From Thermoplasmatota archaeon (GTDB taxonomy: Archaea > Thermoplasmatota > Thermoplasmata > Thermoplasmatales > GCA-001856825), in the NCBI GenBank assembly GCA_023379555.1, contig JAMCQR010000054.1:97389-161388 (forward strand): a stretch of DNA of 64,000 nt. The letters run 5' to 3'. A program made the position numbers and the translations under genes. This document shows, piece after piece, positions 26,460-35,144 of this stretch (the first letter of the stretch is position 1; every line of letters starts with the position of its first letter). A model generated the notes under the pieces. The model saw only the letters and a list, made by a program, of their open reading frames with translations. It made no database searches and was not told the origin of the DNA.

Positions 26460-26981
26460 ATGAGTAGCAGAATTCCACCAACAAGGATTCCAAGATACAG
26501 GGCACTGGGAACATTTCTTAAGACTCCGCTTGAGAATGAAGATTTTTCCACTTTGATGTCTCTACTTAAGGAAAACAGGCAAGATGGAATAGTCATCCTT
26601 GAAATCGGGGACAGGGAGGTATGTGCTTTGAGAATAGAGAATGGGAGAATATACCTAAATGAAATGGTTGACGAGACGGTTTCGGAGTTAGACGTGCTCA
26701 GGGAGTTTCCCGTCTACGACAAAATTGCATTGAAATCGATGGTGGCAAAATACCTGGAAGCACTTACGGGAGACCTTATAGAGGATAACGGTTTCCTCAA
26801 TTCAGTCAAGAATGAAAGGGATAAGATCACTGAGAATGGTATTGAATTCATACTTGACGTATGGGGAAGATTCTGGAATGTCAGGACCAGATTTAATGGA
26901 GATTCAAAGGATGGAATTTATATTCTGAACGAGAGAGACGTATATAGCGAAAGTGACGATAACACTTTCATCAGCAAATAG
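26460..26981 (+). CDS. Conserved-looking soluble protein, unknown function
   Basis: A protein of about 173 residues that I do not recognise. The middle section (DGIVILEIGDREVCALRIENGRI) looks like a small beta-meander of the type found in DUF4388-like or roadblock-partner domains. The rest is helical and acidic. The ATG at 26460 (MSSRIPPTRIP) is favoured over the frame's first ATG at 26439, because TTTATTTT lies about 26 nt upstream of 26460. The gene ends 2 bp from the stop of the converging HMG-CoA reductase gene. Confidence 0.55.
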   Translation: MSSRIPPTRIPRYRALGTFLKTPLENEDFSTLMSLLKENRQDGIVILEIGDREVCALRIENGRIYLNEMVDETVSELDVLREFPVYDKIALKSMVAKYLEALTGDLIEDNGFLNSVKNERDKITENGIEFILDVWGRFWNVRTRFNGDSKDGIYILNERDVYSESDDNTFISK

Positions 26982-26983
26982 TC

Positions 26984-28243
26984 CTACTTTTTCCTGATCT
27001 TCTCAAGCATTTCCTGGGCCACATCTATTCTTATTTTCTTTTCCCTCACCATCATTTCAGCCACTGAATCTATCTCATTCCCGGTCGCACCGGCAGAAAC
27101 TGCCACGTTTCTGGCGTGGAGTTCCATATGTCCTTTCTGTATTCCTTCCATGGCAAGCGCCCTTATTGCTGCAAAATTCTGTGCCAGACCCACAGAAGCC
27201 AAGACATTTGCAAATTCCTTTGCTCCATTTATTCCAAGTATCTTTCTCATCAGTTTAGCCTTCGGGTGGGTTGCCGTTGCCCCACCAACAATGCCAACTG
27301 CCATAGGCATCTCAATCGAACCGACCAGGTTTCCATCCGCGTTCCTCTCCCATCTTGTGAGTGATGTATATCTTTCCATTGCAGCGTACGCATGTGCTCC
27401 AGCTTCTATGGCTCTCCAGTCATTAGCAGTTGCTACGAGCACAGAATCGATCCCGTTCATTATTCCCTTGTTGTGCGTCGTGGCCCTGTAAGGATCTATT
27501 GAGGCGAACCTGTATGCCTCGATAATACCATCTACTGCATCATCCCCTCCAATTGTCTTTGCATCAAAAATTGCATGGGCTCTGGTGATCCTGTAAGTTG
27601 CGAGATTGCTCAGTATCCTGAGCCTCACCCTTCCTCCCGTAATGCTGGATATGTATGGCGCAAGAGCCTCTGCCATCGTATTGACCGCATTTGCTCCCAT
27701 TGCATCCCTAACGTCGACCAGCAGGTGCACAACCACCATTGGATTCAGTTCATCCAGCACCCTTACCTCAATATCCTTCGCCCCACCTCCCACCTTCACA
27801 AGTACCGGGTCCTGATCGTTTGCTAACGATAGCAGTTTCGATTTTTCACTTAGTATCTTGAACTTAGCTGAGAATGGATCGGTGACACCAGTGAGCTCAA
27901 TCTGCCCTATCATGATTGGTTCTGATGAGATTGCGGTGAAACCACCTTTTACTCTTGCCATTTTCGCTGCGTTTGAGGCCGCTGCAACAACACTTGGCTC
28001 TTCAATTGCCATGGGTATCAGGTAATCCTTGCCATTTATCATAAAATTGGTGGCTATTCCTATCGGTACCTCCATGACTCCAATGACGTTCTCTATCATG
28101 TGATCCGCCAGGTGTTCTCCCAGACTCCCCATATTATCAAGAAGAGACAGGTCATTATCTTCCAGACTGGAAAATTTCTTGACAATTTCCCTCCTTTCTT
28201 TGACACTCAATTTATAAAAACCCTGAATATCAGAGCCTGTCAT
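26984..28243 (-). CDS. mvaA: HMG-CoA reductase, class II
   Basis: A 419-residue 3-hydroxy-3-methylglutaryl-CoA reductase that makes mevalonate, the precursor of archaeal isoprenoid lipids. Diagnostic parts are EEPSVVAAASNAAKMAR (HMG-binding Glu), the DAMGANAVNTMAE dinucleotide-binding helix, TTHNKGIMNGIDSV with the catalytic Lys, and the catalytic His in KGHMELHARN. These and the length mark class II, the bacterial (Pseudomonas mevalonii-like) form, which some euryarchaeal lineages including Thermoplasmatales use in place of class I, presumably through old gene transfer. It is divergent from tsr3 with about 56 bp between starts. Confidence 0.95.
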   Translation of the reverse strand: MTGSDIQGFYKLSVKERREIVKKFSSLEDNDLSLLDNMGSLGEHLADHMIENVIGVMEVPIGIATNFMINGKDYLIPMAIEEPSVVAAASNAAKMARVKGGFTAISSEPIMIGQIELTGVTDPFSAKFKILSEKSKLLSLANDQDPVLVKVGGGAKDIEVRVLDELNPMVVVHLLVDVRDAMGANAVNTMAEALAPYISSITGGRVRLRILSNLATYRITRAHAIFDAKTIGGDDAVDGIIEAYRFASIDPYRATTHNKGIMNGIDSVLVATANDWRAIEAGAHAYAAMERYTSLTRWERNADGNLVGSIEMPMAVGIVGGATATHPKAKLMRKILGINGAKEFANVLASVGLAQNFAAIRALAMEGIQKGHMELHARNVAVSAGATGNEIDSVAEMMVREKKIRIDVAQEMLEKIRKK

Positions 28244-28299
28244 ATCTCATGAATAATGATTTGAATAAAGATTTATCCGACCACTGAATTTCTAGACTA

Positions 28300-28785
28300 T
28301 TGATCAGCCCAATCCCATTGATAATACATAAAAACGAAGACGATCCAAAGAAATGCACAGCACGGAAACTCAAAAGATTCGACCTGGCAGAATTCATTGG
28401 TTTCATCCCCAGGGGGGCTATAGTCTTATACCCGGATTCAGAAACAAGGATATCTAAAAAGGATCTTTCCTACAGGTCGTTGCTTGCAATTGACGTCTCG
28501 TGGAACAATATAGACAACTACAACTTCTCCGAATACCAAGTTCGTTCATTGCCCTATTTGCTGGCAGCTAACCCCGTTAATTATGGCAAACCTTACAAGC
28601 TTTCAACAGTTGAAGCGCTTTCCTCCTCCTACTACATTATGGGAATGAAAAATATTTCAGAAAGACTCCTTTCAAAATTTGGATGGGGAATTCAGTTTCT
28701 GAACCTGAACAGAGAACCGCTTGAGGAGTATTCTAAAGCCTCGAATTCTGATGAGATAAAAGAGATAGAGAAACAGTACTTCTAA
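28300..28785 (+). CDS. tsr3: 16S rRNA aminocarboxypropyltransferase (Tsr3)
   Basis: A 161-residue SPOUT-fold enzyme that transfers the 3-amino-3-carboxypropyl group from SAM to the hypermodified uridine in the small-subunit rRNA decoding region. Signatures are DDPKKCTARKL near the N-terminus, IDVSWNNID, RSLPYLLAANPVNYGKPYKL (the strongest family mark) and KFGWGIQFLNLN. The start appears to be TTG at 28300, with ATTTATCC about 26 nt upstream; TTG at 28318 is the alternative and no ATG is available. It overlaps the stop of the converging PP-loop gene by 4 bp. Confidence 0.92.
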   Translation: MISPIPLIIHKNEDDPKKCTARKLKRFDLAEFIGFIPRGAIVLYPDSETRISKKDLSYRSLLAIDVSWNNIDNYNFSEYQVRSLPYLLAANPVNYGKPYKLSTVEALSSSYYIMGMKNISERLLSKFGWGIQFLNLNREPLEEYSKASNSDEIKEIEKQYF

Positions 28786-30194
28786 ACCCATTCCTCATTG
28801 ATGAGTTCGGTGTTTCCTTGAGTGTATTCCCTGATTATACGCATTATTTTGTCACGAAATTCTTCCGGTATGTTGGCTCTGTCACAGCACTGTCCAGACT
28901 GATGAATTTTTTCCACGTGGGAGTGTTCCTTTCCCTCCTTCCCATTTGTTAGAACAAATATGGAATGTTCCATTTCATCCGTATCCAGCCTGAACTTTCT
29001 ATCCTTGAATGATCTTCTGAAATCTTTAACGTCATCTTTCCTGTAGGAAATGATTGTTGGATCAATGCCATTTGCTGTCAGGAATAACAGTACACCATTG
29101 CACTTGGAACACTTTCCACAGGGAATCATGTCTCCATTTTCAGAATGGCAACTGTGACATGACCTTTGAAGTCTTGCTATTTCAGGGTATCTCCTGAAGA
29201 GTATCCTTTCCTCCACGTATCCCGAGATTCCCCGTACCCCCGAGAAAAATGACGTACCAAATCCCTTCTCCCTGAAATAGGATGTCATCCTGTCATCGAA
29301 TGCCTGCGTCTGGTCATAGACACCATAAAAGTGGTTCATTCCAAACTCCTCTTTCATGTTCCTGGGATCATCGAATTCATCCCCCTTCATTACGTATGAT
29401 ATACCATGATGCCTGATGTACGGGAGCGACGAAAGTATGTATATTGGGAAGATGAATAGTTGGATTGGATAAGTATCAGACCACATTTTCAATGCCTTTC
29501 TGTCCAGTGCATCGACCCTGCTGTTCATCTCTCTGTAGAACCTGTCTACGGTTGTCCAGACTCTTAGCGTATTTATGTCCCTCTTTGACATATAGTCATA
29601 AGCCACCTTGGCTGTTTTCCAGTGACCCCCTGATTCATTTATGTATATCGGGAAAACATTTGCCCCTACCTCCTTCATCATGCCGTAGGAGAGGAGGCTC
29701 TCCTTCCCTCCGCTTGAAAGAATGCCCACTGATCCATTCGTAGGAAATGGCACCGGCTCTGCTGGTCCTTCCCTAATATCCAGTAGCGGTATATAATCTG
29801 CTTCACTTTTATCAGGAACGGATGGTATGATTTCAGGCCTGAAGAATTCCCTCCTCTTTAGAATCTTGTTGATGTAGACTTCCCTGCTATTTATCTTCAT
29901 CATTTCCCTGAAGAAAGAGATGTCCACATTCGAAAGAGGGAAGTCGGTAGACAGTTCATCAGTGAAAAGCGAGTAATTCACCAGTGGGGCTACTGAAATT
30001 ATCCTCGCGTCCTGCTTAGTGATTGTTGAATCGTCCGAGTAGTTGAACTTGATAAGAAGGTCAACTCCATCCACACTGAATCTGGTGATTATCTTGTGAT
30101 CTAGAACCTGTGGTTCCCGAACTTTTATCCTGTCAATGGACGCGAATTTTCTGGCTGCCTTCAATCCTATCGACCACTTCTGCAAGTTTGCCAA
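28782..30194 (-). CDS. PP-loop ATPase with C-terminal Cys cluster, MurL-like
   Basis: A 470-residue protein of the adenine-nucleotide alpha-hydrolase fold. The PP-loop is GILSSGGKESLLSYG (about residues 157-171), followed by YINESGGHWKTAKVAY, GISYVMKGDEFDDPRN near residue 264, and a five-Cys cluster (C346, C349, C359, C362, C365) like a zinc ribbon; a CC pair sits near the C-terminus. The order PP-loop then CxxC...CxxCxxC recalls MurL, the bacterial enzyme that epimerises a terminal L-glutamate, and also QueC-type proteins. It overlaps the DUF1611 gene by 62 bp and starts with TTG, so the true start may be an internal TTG such as 30164. Third gene of a three-gene operon. Function uncertain. 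Confidence 0.65.
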   Translation of the reverse strand: MANLQKWSIGLKAARKFASIDRIKVREPQVLDHKIITRFSVDGVDLLIKFNYSDDSTITKQDARIISVAPLVNYSLFTDELSTDFPLSNVDISFFREMMKINSREVYINKILKRREFFRPEIIPSVPDKSEADYIPLLDIREGPAEPVPFPTNGSVGILSSGGKESLLSYGMMKEVGANVFPIYINESGGHWKTAKVAYDYMSKRDINTLRVWTTVDRFYREMNSRVDALDRKALKMWSDTYPIQLFIFPIYILSSLPYIRHHGISYVMKGDEFDDPRNMKEEFGMNHFYGVYDQTQAFDDRMTSYFREKGFGTSFFSGVRGISGYVEERILFRRYPEIARLQRSCHSCHSENGDMIPCGKCSKCNGVLLFLTANGIDPTIISYRKDDVKDFRRSFKDRKFRLDTDEMEHSIFVLTNGKEGKEHSHVEKIHQSGQCCDRANIPEEFRDKIMRIIREYTQGNTELINEEWV

Positions 30195-31188
30195 TTTCTT
30201 TTAGTGGATCTATTACTGGGATCCCATATCTCGATTCATAATCTTTCTTGATGTGATCAATTTCAGTGGCGTTGAGGTTCTCGGTGTTGAGAGTCAAGGC
30301 AATCACTCTTTTTCCGGAGAGCAATTCCAGGATACTGATAACCTTCCCAACGTCCGGCATTGGATATTTCTCAAAACCATCAAGGAATTTCCTACCCGGT
30401 GCATCCTGTAGAATAATTGCATCTGGCCTCCCAGCAGCTATGATCTCAAAGCTTCCAGGATAGGCAGGATGAACGACAGATCCCTGACCTTCCAGCAAAA
30501 TAAATTCCGGCTTCTGATCATTCCAAGCTCTTAAAACCTCATGTTCGATTGCTCCTGCGACGAAATCATTTATGGTGGCGTCCAGAACAGTTCCGTATTC
30601 AAACCCCTGCATCCATGAGGTCTGCCCCGTCCCTATCATGATGGCCCTTCTTCCCCTCTTTTCCAGTTCTCTCCATAGCATTATTGACGTCGTTCTCTTC
30701 CCTATGGCGCTATCAGTCCCCAAGATGGCTATCTTGAAGGACTTGACATTCTCTATCTCTCCAGTAAAGGGAAATTTCCTGTCCCTGTATATTTTTCTAA
30801 TGTCTATGATTTCCGCTCCACGATTGGAGGCTATCTTCGATAATTCCAGGTCTTCCGATATGAATTCGTGTAGGCCGTTCACTATTCCAAGGCCACTGTT
30901 GATTGCCTCCTTCACGAACTCCCTGTATTCTTTTGGCAGGAAGCCCCCATCTGTAGCAGCACCTATCACAAGGTATTTGGGCTCGTAAACCAGTGCCTCC
31001 TTCAGAGTAGAAACTATCGGTATCCCCTTTTTCTTTCCCTCCAGGTATTCTCCAGCATCTCTTCCTGCAAGCTGAGAATCGATCACCGCCACAACATCAT
31101 ATCTGCTGGAATATCTCACCAGACCGTGTGCTGTTTTACCATACGTACTGGAGAACACCCCCTCTGCAAGCACAACTGCTTTGTCCAT
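30133..31188 (-). CDS. DUF1611 protein (DgcN-like), Rossmann plus P-loop domains
   Basis: A 351-residue two-domain protein. The N-terminal domain (to about residue 140) is a Rossmann-like fold beginning AVVLAEGVFSSTYGKTAHG. The C-terminal domain carries the P-loop LGTDSAIGKRTTSIML and later MIGTGQTSWMQGFEYG and ILLEGQGSVVHPAYPG, the usual DUF1611 signatures. The characterised bacterial relative DgcN is, as far as I recall, a D-glutamate N-acetyltransferase. Placed between a PLP enzyme and a MurL-like PP-loop ATPase, it points to metabolism of glutamate or a D-amino acid derivative; that is inference. The start follows the stop of the PLP gene by 3 bp. Confidence 0.75.
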   Translation of the reverse strand: MDKAVVLAEGVFSSTYGKTAHGLVRYSSRYDVVAVIDSQLAGRDAGEYLEGKKKGIPIVSTLKEALVYEPKYLVIGAATDGGFLPKEYREFVKEAINSGLGIVNGLHEFISEDLELSKIASNRGAEIIDIRKIYRDRKFPFTGEIENVKSFKIAILGTDSAIGKRTTSIMLWRELEKRGRRAIMIGTGQTSWMQGFEYGTVLDATINDFVAGAIEHEVLRAWNDQKPEFILLEGQGSVVHPAYPGSFEIIAAGRPDAIILQDAPGRKFLDGFEKYPMPDVGKVISILELLSGKRVIALTLNTENLNATEIDHIKKDYESRYGIPVIDPLKEIGKLAEVVDRIEGSQKIRVH

Positions 31189-31191
31189 CCT

Positions 31192-32136
31192 TCAGTTCCT
31201 TCCAGTGATTACCGCAACGTACAGATTCTCTCCTGGGTACTTTGGGGCATTCCTGATTGCTTCTAGAGGAGCTGTGCTTGCAGGCAAGGCATTTATTCCC
31301 ATCTCCTTCTTCAACATCCGCTTGTAAAACAGCATCCTGCTATCCGAAATGTATTCTGCGTACCCATTTGTATCCTTGATCGCTTTCAGGGCCACGTCTC
31401 CATCGTATGCGTGCAAGGCTATAAGTGGCTCATTTACTAATGACTCCCTGAGGTTCTCAGGTTTAAGGTCCCTCAACACGCCCCCATCCTTGAATGCTTT
31501 TACCACAGGATTTCCACCGGTCGTGCTTGCGCCCAGGATTCTCGGAATCCTGTCTGTCAATCCCGCCTTTCTCAAATTCACAAAACCAATGTACATTCCT
31601 GCGAGAGTAGTCCCATTTCCTACGGGAATGGCGACGGCATCTGGCGCTCTACCAAACTGCTGGTAGAGTTCATAGGATATCCTTGAATAAGCGTCATAAC
31701 TCAGGTTCGTGGTACTGTTACCCGGGTTACCATCATACCAGTTATTGTCCATTGCTATCTCCCTGCTCATTTCAACCGCATCTTCGTAAGCCCCTGGAAC
31801 TTCATTGACTACCGCTCCATTGTGTTTCATCGTCGCTATCTTGGGGGAATGATATCTTTCAGGAACATACACTTCCGCCTTGAGCCCAAAAAGTCCCGAA
31901 TAATATGACATTGCTACTCCATAATTCCCGCAGGTGCCTATAGATATGGCATCATAACCTTGTTCTATCGCATATTTTACATGCCTCAGGGCAGCTCGAT
32001 CCTTATGGGTCCCTGATGGATTCACGCCTTCAAATTTCAAAAAAATTTTCTTGAAGGAGAAAAGCCGCTCTAAGTGTTTGGCACGGAAAACAGGTGTGCC
32101 GCCTGGGTCAGAATCTTCACTTTCTTCTTCTATCAA
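31192..32136 (-). CDS. Threonine-synthase-like PLP enzyme
   Basis: A 314-residue fold-type II PLP enzyme. The Schiff-base Lys is in NPSGTHKDRAALRH (near residue 45), the phosphate-binding/asparagine loop is SIGTCGNYGVAMSYY, and PVGNGTTLAGMYIG is the second phosphate loop. These match threonine synthase and related beta-replacement enzymes, but the protein lacks the long N-terminal domain of classical ThrC and is short. As first gene of an operon with DUF1611 and a PP-loop ATPase it may act on a side pathway rather than on threonine synthesis. The start is TTG with AGGAGG about 14 nt upstream. No thrB or other threonine gene is nearby. Confidence 0.75.
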   Translation of the reverse strand: MIEEESEDSDPGGTPVFRAKHLERLFSFKKIFLKFEGVNPSGTHKDRAALRHVKYAIEQGYDAISIGTCGNYGVAMSYYSGLFGLKAEVYVPERYHSPKIATMKHNGAVVNEVPGAYEDAVEMSREIAMDNNWYDGNPGNSTTNLSYDAYSRISYELYQQFGRAPDAVAIPVGNGTTLAGMYIGFVNLRKAGLTDRIPRILGASTTGGNPVVKAFKDGGVLRDLKPENLRESLVNEPLIALHAYDGDVALKAIKDTNGYAEYISDSRMLFYKRMLKKEMGINALPASTAPLEAIRNAPKYPGENLYVAVITGRN

Positions 32137-32294
32137 CTTTACCTAATCCTCCTAAGAGGTTAATTGTGGAAGTTAATCATCGTATAAAAGCGTTTTGAAC
32201 ATAGTGCATTGAAAACTGCGGAAATTCCAGTGGAAATCACTTTTCATTTTCCCTTGTGGAAAAAAATTATAGTCCATAATAAAATGATGAGTCA

Positions 32295-32726
32295 ATGTTT
32301 GAGATTACTGTTAGACTCAAAAATCCTTCACTGGATAACAACATTGACTTAACACTCTACGAATTCCTCTCTGATATCGGGTATATTGAGGAGAGAGGAG
32401 AGAGCGATCTGGATAAGACAAGGAAGAGCGTTCCATACAGGATGTTCAAGGAATGTTTTCTTGATCGATCTGACAAGACATGGTCAGTTCAGGATCTGAT
32501 CACTTATCTCAAGACGACCAAGCCTACCCTTTACAGATATCTGAACAGGTTGAAGGCACTGGACATAATCCAGGAAGTGCAGATAGGGAAGGAAAAAGGT
32601 TATGCTCTGAGATACAATTCACTTTCACTGGCCTGGAATTTCGTAGAATCCAATGTTAAAATAAGCATGGAAAACTACAGGAAGACAATTGAAAATATTC
32701 AGAGAATGATAGGTGATAATAAATGA
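32295..32726 (+). CDS. Winged-helix transcriptional regulator
   Basis: A 143-residue protein with a central HTH: TWSVQDLITYLKTTKPTLYRYLNRLKALDIIQEVQ (about residues 60-95), typical of a winged helix with a recognition helix at KPTLYRYLNRL. The N-terminal 45 residues are beta-rich and acidic; a C-terminal helix (ENYRKTIENIQRMIG) may mediate dimerisation. It is translationally coupled by ATGA overlap to the next small gene. AATTATAG about 27 nt upstream supports the ATG. It is divergent from the PLP/DUF1611/PP-loop operon and could regulate it, though nothing in the sequence proves that. Confidence 0.7.
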   Translation: MFEITVRLKNPSLDNNIDLTLYEFLSDIGYIEERGESDLDKTRKSVPYRMFKECFLDRSDKTWSVQDLITYLKTTKPTLYRYLNRLKALDIIQEVQIGKEKGYALRYNSLSLAWNFVESNVKISMENYRKTIENIQRMIGDNK

Positions 32727-32980
32727 TAACCCAACTGACAAAGGGATCAAAATACAGGATTACTTCAGCTAGTTCGACGGAGGAGAATTTCATTACTGAA
32801 GGAATATTGCAAGGTTTTATTACCATGGGCGAGGAACCTGCTCTGCTCCTTGAAATGGAAAAAGAAGGAAAGAAAAGTCTGAGAATTATTCCGGTCAACG
32901 CAATACTGATGATTGATATAATTGAGCACAATGAGGAAAAAGAAAAAGAGAGCAAGGGAGATACCAGCTATATTTCTTGA
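32723..32980 (+). CDS. Small beta-rich protein, Sm-like fold possible
   Basis: An 85-residue protein overlapping the regulator gene by 4 bp, so co-translated with it. The strands TEGILQGFITMGEEPALLLEM and SLRIIPVNAILMIDII follow each other like the Sm1/Sm2 parts of an LSm fold, with a charged tail (HNEEKEKESKGD). No strict Sm motif residues are present, so the fold call is tentative. It may form a complex with the regulator. Confidence 0.55.
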   Translation: MITQLTKGSKYRITSASSTEENFITEGILQGFITMGEEPALLLEMEKEGKKSLRIIPVNAILMIDIIEHNEEKEKESKGDTSYIS

Positions 32981-33013
32981 AAGTGGTATCCTCAAGTAAT
33001 CCAATGTTTTTCA

Positions 33014-33523
33014 TCAAATCAGATCGAACCTGATTAACTCAGTATATATAGGTCCCGATGCAGTAAGCTGCGACTCATAAAGGGAAAAGTGACCTACCTG
33101 CTGCTTCTGGACAATCCTATTCCCCACCCTTTCAGCAAATGAGCTGAAATCCTGTGTTACTTTTGATCTTAGAAGGGTGACATGAGGAGAAAACGGATGG
33201 TCCGTGGTAATCGACGGGGTCGCGCTATCCACTTTGCGTGCAAGTTCAATTAATTTTTCCTCCGGCCCTGCATTGATGAATACAACCCTTCCTTTTCTTA
33301 GTGATGGGAAGGCACCAATCCCTGACATTTCTAACACAAATTTCTCAAGCTCTATCTTTTTCAGGTTCTCCACTATTTCCTGTGTTTCCCTGATCTCTCC
33401 CAAGAATTTCAACGTCAGATGAATATTCTCAGGTTGGACTGTCTTGCCCATTGTTTTTAGTGTTTTCAGAATAACCCTGATATCATCATTGGGAGTTACC
33501 TTGATGGCAATAAAGGCTCTCAT
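33014..33523 (-). CDS. thpR: RNA 2',3'-cyclic phosphodiesterase (LigT/ThpR)
   Basis: A 2H phosphoesterase of about 169 residues that opens 2',3'-cyclic phosphates at RNA ends. The two catalytic motifs are HLTLKFLGE (near residue 37) and HVTLLRSKV (near residue 113), separated by the usual distance, and the N-terminus MRAFIAIKV is the standard family start. I use the ATG at 33523 rather than 33532 for that reason. It is divergent from gcvH, with 56 bp between the two starts, and converges on the small Sm-like gene. Confidence 0.9.
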   Translation of the reverse strand: MRAFIAIKVTPNDDIRVILKTLKTMGKTVQPENIHLTLKFLGEIRETQEIVENLKKIELEKFVLEMSGIGAFPSLRKGRVVFINAGPEEKLIELARKVDSATPSITTDHPFSPHVTLLRSKVTQDFSSFAERVGNRIVQKQQVGHFSLYESQLTASGPIYTELIRFDLI

Positions 33524-33579
33524 CTCCTTCATATCATGGAAAAGCGCAAAATTTTTTCTCTTGACTGTTATCTCCAGTT

Positions 33580-33957
33580 ATGATCGTGAAGGATGGTCTC
33601 TATTACACAAAAACTCACGAGTGGATCAGGTTAGAAGGGGACGTTGCTTCTGTCGGGATTACCGATTTCGCGCAGAATCAACTCACTGACATCGTTTACG
33701 TAGACCTCCCAAAGGTGGGGGCTATGATAAAGGCGGGGGAAATTGCTGGGACAGTCGAAAGTGTCAAGTCAGCTGAAGATTTCTATTCCCCTATAACTGG
33801 AAAAGTCCTTGAAGTGAACAAAGATCTGGAAAAGAGTCCAGAACTGATCAACAAGGACGCCTATCAGGCATGGATGTATAAGATGAAGATTAGCAATCCA
33901 TCCGAAGTTTCTTCCCTGATGAAGAAGGATGATTACGAAAAATTGATAAAGAAATGA
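33580..33957 (+). CDS. gcvH: Glycine cleavage system H protein
   Basis: A 125-residue lipoyl-carrier protein of the glycine cleavage complex. The lipoylated Lys is residue 63 in ESVKSAEDFYSPITG; KTHEWIRLEGDVASVGITDFAQ at the N-terminus and VGAMIKAGE fit the family exactly. It shuttles the aminomethyl group between the P, T and L proteins, none of which is in this window. Alternatively, free H-like proteins serve as lipoate donors. The rlmE start follows its stop by 4 bp, so the two are co-transcribed. Confidence 0.93.
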   Translation: MIVKDGLYYTKTHEWIRLEGDVASVGITDFAQNQLTDIVYVDLPKVGAMIKAGEIAGTVESVKSAEDFYSPITGKVLEVNKDLEKSPELINKDAYQAWMYKMKISNPSEVSSLMKKDDYEKLIKK

Positions 33958-33961
33958 TTTA

Positions 33962-34570
33962 ATGACCTGGGCCCAGAAAAGAAGATCTGAGGAGTATTAT
34001 AGGAGGGCTAAAAAGGAAGGATTCAGGAGCAGGGCATCCTACAAACTTCTTCAAGTACACGAAAAGTTCCATCTGATAGATGAAGGAACCAAAATACTGG
34101 ACATGGGAGCATCACCTGGAGGATGGAGCCAGGTGATTTCCAAATTGAATCCGGACGGCCTGAATGTTGCTACAGACATAATCCCCATGGATCCAGTTCC
34201 TGGTGTGATTTTCTCCAAGGGTGACATTTTTTCCGATGAGGCCATAGACAGACTTCTGGAAAAATCAGAATTTGGATACGATCTGATACTTTCAGACATA
34301 CTGCAACACACGTCTGGGCAAAGATCAATTGACCATGCAAATTCCTATTTCATTGCAAAGAGAATTTTGGAGATGGCTGAACGTCTTCTGAACAGAAATG
34401 GGAAAATGCTGGTGAAGATGCTTCAGGGTGACCTGACGGATACAGCCAAGAAGGAATATATGGAAAAATTCAGGAAGGTCAGGATAACCAAACCCCCTTC
34501 CTCTTCCCCTAGCTCATCTGAAGTTTATATCCTTGCAGAAGGTTTTCTAGGTGGAAAACAACTCCGCTGA
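33962..34570 (+). CDS. rlmE: 23S rRNA 2'-O-methyltransferase (RlmE/FtsJ)
   Basis: A 202-residue Rossmann-fold SAM methyltransferase that 2'-O-methylates rRNA. The catalytic tetrad can be placed: Lys28 in SRASYKLLQ, Asp112 in LILSDILQHTSG, Lys152 in MLVKMLQG and Glu187 in SSSEVYILA. The SAM loop is ILDMGASPGGWSQV. The motif usually reading SDMAPNTSG is SDILQHTSG here, a mild deviation. The last 62 bp overlap the end of the opposite-strand gene; since Glu187 lies there, this part must be coding on the plus strand. Co-transcribed with gcvH. Confidence 0.93.
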   Translation: MTWAQKRRSEEYYRRAKKEGFRSRASYKLLQVHEKFHLIDEGTKILDMGASPGGWSQVISKLNPDGLNVATDIIPMDPVPGVIFSKGDIFSDEAIDRLLEKSEFGYDLILSDILQHTSGQRSIDHANSYFIAKRILEMAERLLNRNGKMLVKMLQGDLTDTAKKEYMEKFRKVRITKPPSSSPSSSEVYILAEGFLGGKQLR

Positions 34571-35144
34571 ACCTTTCCACTTCTATGATTGCAAGTGTAC
34601 TGACACCTTTCTTTTCTGAGATTTCCTTTGCCATGTAGCTTTCTCTCTCCTCTTCCATCTTCCTGTACCCTTTCCTGTTCACAATTTTGTCCCACTGAAT
34701 GCTGAACTGCTCAGGATCAGTAAAATCCCATTTTCTTCTGATCAGCCTCTTCTTTTGCAGACTCAGCCAGATCAAATCAGTGAGTGGAATATTCGCAACA
34801 AACAGTTCCTCATACTTCCCTGATGGTATGTCAATTCCAATTACAGAACTTCCAATTGAGTCCCCCAACTTTATGGCCCTTACGAACGCCTCAGGCGGTA
34901 TGGATGTTTCGCCAAAGCGCCTGATTAGGTATTCATAAATCAGTTCAATATCGTCCATCTCCACTTCATATGGGTGCTTGACAAAATCCCTGAGTCCCGC
35001 GACTTCGTCTTCTGTAATTGCTAGCATTATCACATCGTATTTCTCACGTCTTAACATAGAATCTACCAAATCCCCCGAACTTTTAAGCCCCTTTACGATT
35101 CCAATAACGTCTACGAGCGATGGACCTTCTAGTCTGGCTCTCAA
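34509..35144 (-). CDS. Conserved archaeal-looking protein, perhaps TraB-like
   Basis: A 211-residue soluble protein. Segments such as YDVIMLAITEDEVAGLRDF and PPEAFVRAIKLGDSIGSSVIGIDIPSG vaguely resemble the TraB/PrgY fold (a strand with conserved acidic residues, then an E/AI..A helix before a second strand), but the family motifs are not strict. The C-terminus holds a helical charged stretch. It overlaps the upstream HTH regulator by 4 bp (ATGA), so the pair is co-translated, and its 3' end runs 62 bp into rlmE in antisense. Function unknown. Confidence 0.6.
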   Translation of the reverse strand: MRARLEGPSLVDVIGIVKGLKSSGDLVDSMLRREKYDVIMLAITEDEVAGLRDFVKHPYEVEMDDIELIYEYLIRRFGETSIPPEAFVRAIKLGDSIGSSVIGIDIPSGKYEELFVANIPLTDLIWLSLQKKRLIRRKWDFTDPEQFSIQWDKIVNRKGYRKMEEERESYMAKEISEKKGVSTLAIIEVERFSGVVFHLENLLQGYKLQMS

